Positions 8,884 through 18,144 of a stretch of 64,000 nucleotides of DNA are shown here, in pieces. This DNA comes from Lachnospiraceae bacterium (GTDB lineage Bacteria; Bacillota; Clostridia; Lachnospirales; Lachnospiraceae): NCBI GenBank assembly GCA_011959105.1, contig BLLU01000179.1, positions 1 to 64,000 on the forward strand, read 5' to 3'. The position numbers and the translations under genes are program-made. Each line of letters opens with the position of its first letter. The stretch's first letter is position 1. The notes below the pieces were generated by a model, which searched no databases, was not told where the DNA came from, and was given only the letters and a program-made list of their open reading frames with translations.

Positions 8884-8911
8884 AGCATTTTCTCCTCGCT
8901 TTCTGTTTTGG

Positions 8912-8932
8912 GTTCCGGGGCATAGCCGGAAC
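8912..8932 (-). other. hairpin in aroC leader
   Basis: GTTCCGG and CCGGAAC form a 7-bp stem about 30 bases before the aroC start codon. On the plus strand it is followed by ATTTTTT, so it looks like a terminator in that direction, but there is no plus-strand gene upstream. It may simply be a leader hairpin. Confidence 0.3.
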
Positions 8933-8944
8933 ATTTTTTATAAG

Positions 8945-8973
8945 ATTATATCGAATTTGAAAAAAAATAGCAA
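8945..8973 (-). promoter_or_regulatory. sigma-A-like promoter of aroC
   Basis: On the minus strand TTGCTA and a perfect TATAAT are 17 bases apart. The expected transcript has a leader of about 55 nt containing the hairpin at 8912. Confidence 0.65.
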
Positions 8974-9108
8974 CTTTGCGTAAAAAAAATGATGCGTTTT
9001 TGAAAAAGCTGTGATAATATTATTTTGAGAAAGTGCCGATGCCTGTATTTTATGCACATTGAACAGTAATTACTGCCGTATTTCCGGCAGCAGAAGCAGA
9101 GGAAACCC

Positions 9109-10170
9109 ATGAAAACAACGATGGAGGAAGTAGTCAGATATTATCTGCTCAAAATGGGAAAGAAAGGACCGGTGCGCAGAAGAATTGCCATAATCGGTAT
9201 GTATTTCTGTGTTTCTCTTTTCCATTTTGCGCATTACATAAGAGATAACAGAAAGCGGCTGGCCATGGTGATGATGTCGCTGGTGATTTTTATTGCCTAT
9301 GCCAGTTTCTCTTTCCCGATTTTCCCGGACGGCGAGGAACATAAGCAGAACGAGCGTCTGACGGCGCTGATCAGCGATGAGTCAGTGTCGTTGGCGCCGG
9401 AGGCGGAGGTGGATCTGGAAGGTCTGGAAGACTGGGAGGAGGAATTGCTTTTTGAGGAGGACGAAGCGGCCCTGCTCCAGGAGGACGAGGAGGACCAGAT
9501 CGTTCTGGAGGATATTTTGACTTACCGCAGGGAGCAGGAGGAGAGACAGGACGCAGTGCCGGAGTCTGTGGGAGAACAGGACAGGGAAGTCTTTTCCTTT
9601 TCCTCAGATGACTGGCGGCTTATTCTGGTAAACAAGCAACATCCAATCCCGGAGGACTATGACTTCACTCTGGCCACCATCAAGGGCAGCCAGCAGTGTG
9701 ACGAGCGGATTATTGATGATCTGCTGGCCATGATGCAGGCGGCCAAGGAGGCCGGGTTCAACCTGCTGATCAAATCCCCCTATCGAAGCGATACCCGGCA
9801 GGAGTGGCTGTTCGCCAGAAAGATCAGATTGTATATGGGAAAGGGTATGTCCTACATGGACGCGTTCAAGTTGTCCAGCCAGGTGGTGATGGTGCCGGAT
9901 TCCAGCGAGCATCAGATTGGTCTTTCCCTGGATATCGTCTGCGATACCTATGGCACGCTGACCCAGGGCTTTGGGGAGACAGGGGCTGGAATCTGGCTGG
10001 AGGAACACTGTGCGGAATTCGGCTTTATCGTGCGATATCCCAAGGGCAAGGAGTACATAACCAGTGTGGAGTATGAGCCATGGCATTTCCGCTATGTGGG
10101 AGTGGAGGCAGCCACGGTTATCATGGAGCAGGAGTTGACGTTGGAGGAGTTTCTGGAAGAGATAGATTGA
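9109..10170 (+). CDS. membrane-anchored D-alanyl-D-alanine carboxypeptidase (VanY/M15B family)
   Basis: 353 residues. A basic N-terminus and a membrane segment near residues 51-69 (LAMVMMSLVIFIAYASFSF) are followed by an acidic linker (EEDEAALLQEDEED) and a C-terminal M15B peptidase domain. Zinc ligands and catalytic residues are visible in SSEHQIGLSLD (SxHxxGxxxD) and EPWHFRYVG. Family members trim peptidoglycan stem peptides outside the membrane. Nothing here suggests vancomycin resistance, as no ligase or dehydrogenase is nearby. The gene ends 26 bases before tgt and is probably co-transcribed with it. Confidence 0.88.
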   Translation: MKTTMEEVVRYYLLKMGKKGPVRRRIAIIGMYFCVSLFHFAHYIRDNRKRLAMVMMSLVIFIAYASFSFPIFPDGEEHKQNERLTALISDESVSLAPEAEVDLEGLEDWEEELLFEEDEAALLQEDEEDQIVLEDILTYRREQEERQDAVPESVGEQDREVFSFSSDDWRLILVNKQHPIPEDYDFTLATIKGSQQCDERIIDDLLAMMQAAKEAGFNLLIKSPYRSDTRQEWLFARKIRLYMGKGMSYMDAFKLSSQVVMVPDSSEHQIGLSLDIVCDTYGTLTQGFGETGAGIWLEEHCAEFGFIVRYPKGKEYITSVEYEPWHFRYVGVEAATVIMEQELTLEEFLEEID

Positions 10171-10196
10171 TTTCGTAAATGAGGAAAGGCGGATAC

Positions 10197-11330
10197 ATGT
10201 ATCAGATATTAAAGAGGGAGGGCAGGGCCAAGCGGGGCCGTCTGTCCACCGTACACGGGGTGGTGGAGACACCGGTATTTATGAATGTGGGTACCGTGGC
10301 GGCCATTAAGGGCGCGGTGTCCACGGAGGACCTGGAGGACATCGGTACCCAGGTGGAGTTGTCCAACACCTATCACCTGCATGTGCGTCCAGGGGACAAA
10401 GTGGTGAGACAGCTGGGGGGGCTGCATCGCTTCATGTCCTGGAACAAGCCCATTCTTACGGACTCTGGCGGTTTTCAGGTGTTCTCTCTGGCAGGGCTGC
10501 GTAAGATTAAGGAAGAAGGGGTGCATTTCCGCTCTCATATAGACGGGCGCAGGATTTTTATGGGGCCGGAGGAGAGTATGCGGATCCAGTCCAACCTGGC
10601 CTCCACCATAGCCATGGCATTTGATGAGTGTGCCCCCAGTAAGGCAGACCGGGCTTATGTGCAGGCTTCTGTGGAGCGCACCACCCGGTGGCTGGAGCGC
10701 TGCAGAAAGGAAATGGGGCGGCTTAACAGCCTGGAGGACACTCTTAACAAAAAACAGATGCTCTTCGGCATCAACCAGGGGGCGGTCTATGAGGACATCC
10801 GGATTGAACATGCCAAGCGCATCCGGGAGTTGGAATTGGACGGTTACGCAGTGGGAGGGCTGGCGGTGGGTGAGACCCATCAGGAAATGTATCATATCCT
10901 GGAGGAAGTTGTACCATATTTGCCGGCGGACAAGCCCACCTATCTGATGGGAGTGGGAACCCCTGCCAATATCCTGGAGGGCGTGGAGAGGGGCGTGGAC
11001 TTTTTTGACTGCGTTTATCCCAGCAGGAACGGGAGACATGGACATCTGTACACGAATCAGGGTAAGATCAACCTGTTTAACGCCAAGTACGAACTGGACG
11101 ACAGGCCCGTTGAGGAGGGCTGCGGCTGCCCTGCCTGCAGGCGGTATTCCAGGGCGTATATCCGGCATCTGCTGAAGGCCGGAGAAATGTTGGGCATGCG
11201 TCTGTGCGTGCTGCACAACCTGTATTTTTACAATACCATGATGGCGGAGATCCGGGACGCGCTGGACCAGGGACGTTTTGCCGCTTACAAGAAGGAGAAG
11301 CTGGCGGGTATGGCAGCGCCTGAGAAGTGA
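10197..11330 (+). CDS. tgt: queuine/preQ1 tRNA-guanine transglycosylase
   Basis: Exchanges G34 of GUN-anticodon tRNAs for preQ1 in bacteria. The 377-residue protein has DSGGFQVFSL, GGLAVGE, the catalytic region DFFDCVYPSRNGRHG, and a zinc site CGCPACRRYS plus a downstream His. GAGGAAAGGCGG precedes the ATG at 10197, so the track ATG at 10179 is probably not used. It is followed by yajC, a common neighbour in bacteria. Confidence 0.97.
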   Translation: MYQILKREGRAKRGRLSTVHGVVETPVFMNVGTVAAIKGAVSTEDLEDIGTQVELSNTYHLHVRPGDKVVRQLGGLHRFMSWNKPILTDSGGFQVFSLAGLRKIKEEGVHFRSHIDGRRIFMGPEESMRIQSNLASTIAMAFDECAPSKADRAYVQASVERTTRWLERCRKEMGRLNSLEDTLNKKQMLFGINQGAVYEDIRIEHAKRIRELELDGYAVGGLAVGETHQEMYHILEEVVPYLPADKPTYLMGVGTPANILEGVERGVDFFDCVYPSRNGRHGHLYTNQGKINLFNAKYELDDRPVEEGCGCPACRRYSRAYIRHLLKAGEMLGMRLCVLHNLYFYNTMMAEIRDALDQGRFAAYKKEKLAGMAAPEK

Positions 11331-11433
11331 GGATCATTAATTTTTTGTAAAATCAGTAAAAATACTTGTCTTGGGGACAAACATTGTGTATATTGTTATA
11401 TTGAGTGCATTAAAAAATTGGAGGGAAATAGAT

Positions 11434-11760
11434 ATGGGCATATTATTGAGCGGTGAAGAGGCGGCAGCAACCCAGGCCGGGGGAACTATGGGAATCTTAT
11501 CCATGGTGGTTATCTACGGCTTGTTTTTTCTGGCCATCTGGTTTTTCCTGTTTCGTCCTCAGAAGAAGGAGCAGAAGAAAATGCAGGCCATGTTGTCGGC
11601 GCTGGAGATAGGCGACAGCGTGTTGACTACCGCCGGTTTTTACGGGGTGGTGATCGACATTGCGGACGACACAGTGATCGTGGAGTTTGGCAGCAACAAG
11701 AACTGCCGTATTCCCATGCAGAAGTCAGCGATCAGCCGTGTGGAGAAGCCCACAGAGTAA
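11434..11760 (+). CDS. yajC: preprotein translocase subunit YajC
   Basis: Accessory subunit of the SecDF-YajC complex. The 108-residue protein has a short N-terminus, one membrane helix (MVVIYGLFFLAIWFFLFRP) and the typical RPQKKEQKKMQAML and GDSVLTTAGFYG segments. The ATG at 11434 follows GGAGGG; the TTG start of the track adds a spurious extension. The order tgt-yajC supports the call. A strong terminator follows. Confidence 0.94.
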   Translation: MGILLSGEEAAATQAGGTMGILSMVVIYGLFFLAIWFFLFRPQKKEQKKMQAMLSALEIGDSVLTTAGFYGVVIDIADDTVIVEFGSNKNCRIPMQKSAISRVEKPTE

Positions 11761-11773
11761 GGTGGGGCAAAGG

Positions 11774-11802
11774 TCACGAGGCAGGGATGCCTCGTGATTT
11801 TC
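11774..11802 (+). terminator. rho-independent terminator after yajC
   Basis: TCACGAGGCA-GGGA-TGCCTCGTGA, a perfect 10-bp stem, is followed by TTTTCC. Confidence 0.85.
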
Positions 11803-11853
11803 CTATATATGGAAAGATTCCAACATTTCTTTACAAGATATTGCGAAAAACAC

Positions 11854-11881
11854 TTGCATTAATTTGAACATATAGTAAAAT
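11854..11881 (+). promoter_or_regulatory. promoter of sortase gene
   Basis: TTGCAT and TAAAAT are 16 bases apart, about 65 bases upstream of the sortase start and just after the yajC terminator. Confidence 0.45.
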
Positions 11882-11946
11882 AGAAGTGATATGGAGTGAA
11901 TGTGGGTACATATGTTTCTGACTGGGACAGGAGCAGCTAAGGCAGG

Positions 11947-13122
11947 ATGATGGCACAGAAGGTTTATATCGTAGAGGGCAGGCAGTTTCGCACGGAAGCA
12001 GAATACCGCAGGGCCCTCAAGGACAAACAGGTAATAGATCGGCTGCGGGCGGAGGTGGACTTTCAGAACCGCAGTCAGCTCTCGCAGCTGGTCAAGGTAT
12101 TGCAAGAGAAAAAGTACCCTTTCCTTACTCTGCTTGGGCAGGATTTCACGGAGGAAGCGGAAGATGCGTTGAGGCAGTTGTCCAAATCGCCTCCTTCCCG
12201 CGGAAAACGGGCCAGGCAGGCGGCCGGGAAAACCGGGGCTTCCCGGGGAAAGGGGGTGGCCCGGGATCCGTCCGGTGAGACAGGAAGTAACGACCAGATG
12301 GAGAAGTTCGTGCAGGAGGAACTCCGGCGCCGGGAGAAAATCCGAAAGCGGCTGGCCCTGCTGTGCAGCGTGGTGGCAGTGGGATGTCTGGGATATTTTG
12401 GCATATACACCTACCAGGCTGCCCGGACGGAGGAGGAATTCTCCCGCATGGCTGCTTTCCGGGAAAGGGCGCATGAACTGCCTGTGCAGGAGGTCAGCCC
12501 CGTGATTCATTACACGGAGGAAGGGGAGCGGGTGATCCCCGAGGTTCTGGACGAATATAAAAATTTGTATAACAGTAATAAAAGACTTATCGGATGGCTG
12601 AAAATTGACGATACAAAAATAGATTACCCTGTGATGCAGACTACCAACAACGAGTATTTTCTGGACCACAATGTGAATCAGAAAAAGGACAGGAACGGAG
12701 CGCTGTTTCTGGATAAGGACTGCGATGTGTTAAAGCCCAGTACCAACCTGATTATCTACGGGCATCATATGCAGAGCGGCAATATGTTCGGAACGCTGGA
12801 CAAATACAGCTCGGAGGAGTACTATAAAGAGCATCCCCTGATTCAGTTTGATTCCATTTACGAGAAGGGTACATATGAGGTTATGTATGTGTTCCGATCC
12901 AGGATCTACAACGAGGAAGACGTGGTTTTCAAGTATTACCAGTTCATAGACACCCTGAGCCAGCAGGAGTTTGACTCCAATATGCAGGAGATGGCGGCCA
13001 TGTCCCTGTACGACACGGGGGTTACGGCCAGTTATGGGGATCGTCTGTTGACCCTGTCCACCTGCGATTACTATGTGGATAACGGGAGATTTGTAGTGGT
13101 GGCCAGGCGGGTGGAGGATTGA
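11947..13122 (+). CDS. class B sortase
   Basis: Membrane transpeptidase of 391 residues that should attach surface proteins to the cell wall. An unusually long cytoplasmic N-terminal part (about 135 residues, charged) precedes one membrane helix (LCSVVAVGCLGYFGIYTY). The extracellular domain contains YPVMQT, the catalytic His in IYGHHMQSG (near 273), the Cys in TLSTCDYY (373) and an Arg near the C-terminus (VARR). YPVMQ and the overall layout fit class B. The two LRR proteins directly downstream carry matching sorting signals, so it probably serves them. The start could be either of two consecutive ATGs. Confidence 0.92.
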   Translation: MMAQKVYIVEGRQFRTEAEYRRALKDKQVIDRLRAEVDFQNRSQLSQLVKVLQEKKYPFLTLLGQDFTEEAEDALRQLSKSPPSRGKRARQAAGKTGASRGKGVARDPSGETGSNDQMEKFVQEELRRREKIRKRLALLCSVVAVGCLGYFGIYTYQAARTEEEFSRMAAFRERAHELPVQEVSPVIHYTEEGERVIPEVLDEYKNLYNSNKRLIGWLKIDDTKIDYPVMQTTNNEYFLDHNVNQKKDRNGALFLDKDCDVLKPSTNLIIYGHHMQSGNMFGTLDKYSSEEYYKEHPLIQFDSIYEKGTYEVMYVFRSRIYNEEDVVFKYYQFIDTLSQQEFDSNMQEMAAMSLYDTGVTASYGDRLLTLSTCDYYVDNGRFVVVARRVED

Positions 13123-13190
13123 CACCGCCGGTTTCAAGCAGGATATGACAATCTAAATAGACAGTCATTGGAAAGGAAATGGTTGTTAAG

Positions 13191-16100
13191 ATGGCAAAAA
13201 TGATGAAAAGCAGAAGATTAAGGAAGAGAGTGAGAAAGACTCTGGGAGCCTTGTTCCTGGCGTCCGCTATTGCGGTGGCGGCGATCCCGGTGGATGATTT
13301 GCAGGCCAGCACGGGGACGAGTGGGAAACTGGGTGTGACGCTGACGGAAGCGGACAGCACGATCCCGAAGATTAAGACGGATGAGCATATCTATGCCACT
13401 GGTGACGGCGTGTATCAGTTTGCCTATGTGAACCCCACATCTGGCGCCGGCGGCAATAAGGTAGCGGTGATCCTGGGATATAACAGCAGCGGACACACTT
13501 TGCCCAACGGTAAACTTACGATTCCCGATACCGTGAACGTGTATGATAAATTTACCGATGTCCAGGGTTCCTCCGACGGCTATGTGGCTGTAGGTCAGCG
13601 GCTGAACTTTCTGTTCTGGAAGCATGTGGTACATGAGAAAGATCCTGCCACGGGTAAGCCGCTGTATGAACAGAAGACGGAGAGCCTTCCGCATTATAAG
13701 CTGCTGGACGGTACTAAGGTATTGAAGTCGGAGTATGATAAGAATCCGTCTGCATATGGAACAAGAGAAACGGAGAAAGTGCAGGCAACGATCAAGGATG
13801 AGAACGGTATTGACCAGCCCCAGTATGACGGCCAGGGGAATCCAATTATGGTGGATAAGACAGATCCCCAGGGGAATGTGGTTTATGTAGTGGTCAATGA
13901 GGATGTGACCAGCGACGATTTGGATAAACCCATTACCCGCACGGAGTTTTTGCCTTGCTACTATGATACCAAGAATACGGAAGTTGGCTGGGGATCATTG
14001 GATTTTGATGAATTCTACACAAGGATAGATGATACGAAGTATGATAAGTCCGATGTCTCGAATTTTAAACTGACAACAGATTCGCTGGATCAGTGGATCA
14101 CCAATGTTGCGGTAGAATACATTGGGAACCAGGCGCTGCACATTGATGAGGTGACTAAGAAGATTACCGTGAGCGACTGGATCACCGCAGCGGATGTGGA
14201 GGCCGGCAAGGTAAAGGGGGTTTTCCAGGGACAGGGAAATATTGTAGACCTGGTGGTGGGGCCTAACCTCAAAGGTATCGGTGATTATGCTTTCTGCTCT
14301 TGTACGGGTTTAATGAGCATTACTCTGGGCAATGGCCTGGAGATCATTGGCAACCATGCCTTTGACAGCTGTCTGAATATCAAGCAGATCATAGTAGACC
14401 CCAACTGTAATATGCGCAGGATTGGGGATCATGCGTTCTACAACTGCCAGAGCCTGGCGGCATTTCAAATGCCCACGCCGGTGGAGGCCATTGGTGACGG
14501 CGCTTTTGAAAACTGCCAGAAATTGGCTACCATTGAATTGTATAGCCCGGACAGGGTTACGGCTTTGAATACGATCGGTGATCACGCCTTTAAAAATTGT
14601 ATCAGCCTGACCAGTCTGGTCATTCCCAACAATGTGACGGGCAACAGCAATTACGATGGCGGTAAGCCGGGAGATAAGTTGAAGCTCAGTATGGTGCAGG
14701 GATGCAAGAATCTGCAGACTATTAAGGTAATAAATGAGAATGCGGATTTTACTGCAGACGGCGCTTATGATTTTGAAGCGTTTAAGGCGGAGATGCCGGA
14801 GACTTTTTACTTTGAAGGTGTCAACACAGCCACATCAAGCAATGTGGCACGGCTGGATACGCTTCATCGCACGGCCAACGACAATAGCATTGCGTTCAAG
14901 TATCTGGATCAGAATGTGTATGAGATTGTCAAGCCGGATCCGGACAATCCCGATAAGAAAGCGATCTTCAGAGTCAATTCCAATAATGAATTGATTTACT
15001 GCTATATAGAAAATGGCATGGAAAATATTATCCTGCCGTCCACCATTGGTCCGTACAGAATTACAACCATCAGTTCCACCAGTTTTCAGCATAACTGCTT
15101 CCTGAAAAAGATAACAATTCCGTCTTCTGTACTGACCATTGCAGACGGTGCTTTTCTGGGATGTCATAAGCTGACGGATGTGATTTTTGAAAGTCCGGTG
15201 CAGTGTAAGATCGGTGCCAATGCCTTTAAGACCCAGGAGGCCGCAGTTCATCAGGCCGGGTGCGACGGCAGTCTGCTGACGGGAAAAGATTTAAAACTTA
15301 CCTTCACAGGGGATATTTCCTATGCCAGCGGTCCCTTTGATTATGCAATGAATCCGTCCAACAACATTAATATTGGCAGTCAGGAGCGCACATATATCAC
15401 GTATTACAGTGGCTGGCCTACCAATCTTACCGTGAAGTATAATGAGGATACAGATAAGAACGAGTTGATTGATTACCCGATCTTTGAGAATCTGGATCAG
15501 AATACCTGGTTAGATCAGTTTCCTTATATGACTGACGAAATGAAGGAGGCGGCAAAGAACGCAAAAGCGAATTTTGGCAGTTCTGCCGATTTGACAGACT
15601 ATGAGAGGGAGATTATCAACTCCGCGCTGAATATCCAGCTGCCCCAGGGTATTGAGTCTGTCAAGAAAGACTTGTTTATAGAGAATGAGAGCAAAGAAAC
15701 CAAAAATGGTCTCGAGAAGACCATTACAACTAACGGTATCAAGGAGATTTTACCGGAGACATTCAAGGGCTGTTTAAACTTGAAGGAACTGTATATTTTC
15801 GGAGACACTTCTACGATTGGTGATTATGCTTTCAGAGACTGTGTGAATCTGGAGAAGGTTGAAATATCGGCCAATGTGAATGCCATGGGCGTTAGGCCGT
15901 TTGCCGGCTGTCCGAATGTGAGTTATGTCAGTTTTCAGGACGGACCCAATTTCCGCTGTGAGGAATCCATTATTTATGGCCTGAACGGCGGAGAAAAAGG
16001 AATGTTGATTGAATGTCTGGAATCCAGAGGCGTCAAGAGCGGTTCTACTTCCGTTAAAGCAGGAGAACTGGCAGGGGTTACAGGGATTGCCAAGGAAGCT

Positions 16101-18134
16101 TTCTATGACTGTTCCGGAATAGGTATTGTGGATTTGAGAGAGTCAGCCATTGATAAAGTACCGGAGTATTCATTTGCGGCCAGCGAGATGGCAAAGAGTA
16201 ATATGTTTGCCGTGTATCTGCCCAAGACCTGTAAGCAGATCCAGAAGAATGCGTTTAAGAACAGTGCCGTCAGTTCGTTGGAAATTCCCGGCAGTGTCAG
16301 CTATATTGATTTGGATGCTTTTAATACAGATAAGAACAGTCCTCATACGGAAACAGAGGAGGACGATGGAATTGCCAGAGAGAAGTATAAGACGATTGAA
16401 TTCTACTGTGAGCCTGACAGCGCAGCCAATATTTATGCGAGCAACCATGGGAATATCAATATCAGCGACAAGCCTATAGAATTGGAGTTCAAAGTGTCAT
16501 TTGGCATATTGAATCCCATCAGCGGTGAACAACAGCTTCTGGAAACCCAGACTGTAAAAGGAGGAGAAGATGCAGTTCCTCCTACGCCTCCCGAATTTGA
16601 AGGCTATACTTTCCTGGGATGGTTCCCTGATTACCGCGGTGTTTCCCGAGATTTGGATTGCTTAGGCTCTTATAAGGCAAATAATCCGGAAGATTCCAAA
16701 CTGACAGTTACCTTTATGGATGAGGATGGCGTGACGGTATTGGGAACGGATCGTGTATTCCCCGGACAGGATGCAAAGCCTCCCGTGGTTCCGGAAAAGC
16801 CCGGAAAGCGTTTTGTTGGTTGGGCGCCTCCTTGCACTAATATTGAGAAGGACACTATTTGTATCGCGAAATATGACAAGGTAGATACAGATGAGAATAA
16901 GTTTACCGTTAATTTTTATGTCACGGGTGATGACGGTAAGGATGTGCTTATTTCTTCCCAGCGCATAGCGCCTGGTGAAAAGGCAACGGAACCCAGGGTA
17001 CCGGAACGGAGCGGCTGGAGATTTACCGGTTGGAAACCGGATGTTACGGAGATTACCAAGGATACGGACACTTATGCCCAGTATGTACCGGTAGGGCCCG
17101 GCTGGCCTACGCCTACGCCTGACCCGAACGCAACGCCGAATCCCAATGCAACGCCGACTCCCGTGCCGGGAGCAACGGCAACACCGAACCCCAATGCGAC
17201 GGCATCTCCGTCCCCGTCTCCTGTGCCCGGTATCTTCACACTTACCGTCAGGAACGGTTCCGGTTCCGGCAGTTATGTGGTGGGCGCCCAGGTTATTGTA
17301 ATTGCGGATAATCCCAGCAACAATTCGGAATTCAGTGGCTGGACGGTGGAGCCTTCAACAGCGGTGGTGGCCAGCAAGTCCTCAATGGGAACCGTGTTGA
17401 TTATGCCGGCATCCAATGTAACTATGACGGCAAACTATAAGTCCAAGACCAATACTGGTAATACGGGAACCGTTACCCGGCCCGGCGGCAGCACAGGCAA
17501 TGGTACCGGAACGGGCAATGGCAGCGGTTCTTCCACAGGCAGCAGCAATGGCACTACTGTTGTGATCAATAAGAATGGCCTTTCCAACACAGGGGTAGTT
17601 TCCGTGACGGTAAACGGCTCTTCGGATAATTTCGTTGTAAAGATTTCGGAAGATGCCAATGCCACGGAGGCAGCGCTGAAAGCTCTGATGAATGAGTATG
17701 GAGATTTGACAAATATTTCCTACTTCCCTATGGACATCAGTCTTTATGATTCTACGGGGACCAATAAGATCACGGATACCACGGGCCTGGCAGTGGATAT
17801 TACTCTGCCTATTCCGGATTCCCTGATCCCTTATGCGGGTAACAACAAGGTTGCAAGCGTGGTGGATGGCAGACTGGAGAAGCTGACACCCAAATTTACC
17901 ACCATATCCGGCGTGCCCTGCATCAGCTTTACGGCCACACATTTTTCACCCTATGTGATTTATGTGGACACCAAGGATTTGTCAGCGGGAACGATTCAGG
18001 ACAGCACCCCCAAGACAGGCGACGGAATTCATCCCAAGTGGTTCCTGGCCATGGGCCTGGCATGTATTTCCTTCATCTTGTTCATTAAGAAAGAGAAGAA
18101 TGGAGTGCCGGTGAAAGCAGCGGCGGCAAGATAA
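13191..18134 (+). CDS. sortase-anchored BspA-like LRR surface protein with InlB-type repeats
   Basis: About 1,647 residues. A signal peptide (RKTLGALFLASAIAVAAIP) precedes several blocks of BspA-type (LRR_5) leucine-rich repeats such as IGDYAFCSCTGLMSITLG and IGNHAFDSCLNIKQI. Three InlB/Listeria-Bacteroides-type repeats follow (FLGWFPDY, RFVGWAPP, RFTGWKPD), then a Pro/Thr/Asn linker (PTPTPDPNATPNPN), another beta-repeat domain, and a Gly/Thr/Ser-rich linker. The C-terminus is a sorting signal: PKTGDGIHPKW, a hydrophobic helix and KKEKNG. LRR_5 proteins often act in adhesion, but the ligand here is unknown. The start was set at 13191 because AAAGGA sits too close to the ATG at 13179. Confidence 0.9.
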   Translation: MAKMMKSRRLRKRVRKTLGALFLASAIAVAAIPVDDLQASTGTSGKLGVTLTEADSTIPKIKTDEHIYATGDGVYQFAYVNPTSGAGGNKVAVILGYNSSGHTLPNGKLTIPDTVNVYDKFTDVQGSSDGYVAVGQRLNFLFWKHVVHEKDPATGKPLYEQKTESLPHYKLLDGTKVLKSEYDKNPSAYGTRETEKVQATIKDENGIDQPQYDGQGNPIMVDKTDPQGNVVYVVVNEDVTSDDLDKPITRTEFLPCYYDTKNTEVGWGSLDFDEFYTRIDDTKYDKSDVSNFKLTTDSLDQWITNVAVEYIGNQALHIDEVTKKITVSDWITAADVEAGKVKGVFQGQGNIVDLVVGPNLKGIGDYAFCSCTGLMSITLGNGLEIIGNHAFDSCLNIKQIIVDPNCNMRRIGDHAFYNCQSLAAFQMPTPVEAIGDGAFENCQKLATIELYSPDRVTALNTIGDHAFKNCISLTSLVIPNNVTGNSNYDGGKPGDKLKLSMVQGCKNLQTIKVINENADFTADGAYDFEAFKAEMPETFYFEGVNTATSSNVARLDTLHRTANDNSIAFKYLDQNVYEIVKPDPDNPDKKAIFRVNSNNELIYCYIENGMENIILPSTIGPYRITTISSTSFQHNCFLKKITIPSSVLTIADGAFLGCHKLTDVIFESPVQCKIGANAFKTQEAAVHQAGCDGSLLTGKDLKLTFTGDISYASGPFDYAMNPSNNINIGSQERTYITYYSGWPTNLTVKYNEDTDKNELIDYPIFENLDQNTWLDQFPYMTDEMKEAAKNAKANFGSSADLTDYEREIINSALNIQLPQGIESVKKDLFIENESKETKNGLEKTITTNGIKEILPETFKGCLNLKELYIFGDTSTIGDYAFRDCVNLEKVEISANVNAMGVRPFAGCPNVSYVSFQDGPNFRCEESIIYGLNGGEKGMLIECLESRGVKSGSTSVKAGELAGVTGIAKEAFYDCSGIGIVDLRESAIDKVPEYSFAASEMAKSNMFAVYLPKTCKQIQKNAFKNSAVSSLEIPGSVSYIDLDAFNTDKNSPHTETEEDDGIAREKYKTIEFYCEPDSAANIYASNHGNINISDKPIELEFKVSFGILNPISGEQQLLETQTVKGGEDAVPPTPPEFEGYTFLGWFPDYRGVSRDLDCLGSYKANNPEDSKLTVTFMDEDGVTVLGTDRVFPGQDAKPPVVPEKPGKRFVGWAPPCTNIEKDTICIAKYDKVDTDENKFTVNFYVTGDDGKDVLISSQRIAPGEKATEPRVPERSGWRFTGWKPDVTEITKDTDTYAQYVPVGPGWPTPTPDPNATPNPNATPTPVPGATATPNPNATASPSPSPVPGIFTLTVRNGSGSGSYVVGAQVIVIADNPSNNSEFSGWTVEPSTAVVASKSSMGTVLIMPASNVTMTANYKSKTNTGNTGTVTRPGGSTGNGTGTGNGSGSSTGSSNGTTVVINKNGLSNTGVVSVTVNGSSDNFVVKISEDANATEAALKALMNEYGDLTNISYFPMDISLYDSTGTNKITDTTGLAVDITLPIPDSLIPYAGNNKVASVVDGRLEKLTPKFTTISGVPCISFTATHFSPYVIYVDTKDLSAGTIQDSTPKTGDGIHPKWFLAMGLACISFILFIKKEKNGVPVKAAAAR

Positions 18135-18144
18135 AGAGGATACT

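Noticed and set aside
9109-10170. VanY-like protein considered as a vancomycin resistance gene
   Set aside because: No vanH, vanA/B ligase, vanX or VanRS genes are near; it is an ordinary M15B peptidoglycan peptidase.
17100-17225. Pro/Thr/Asn-coding repeats in the LRR gene considered as an intergenic repeat
   Set aside because: They are in frame and form a linker of the surface protein.
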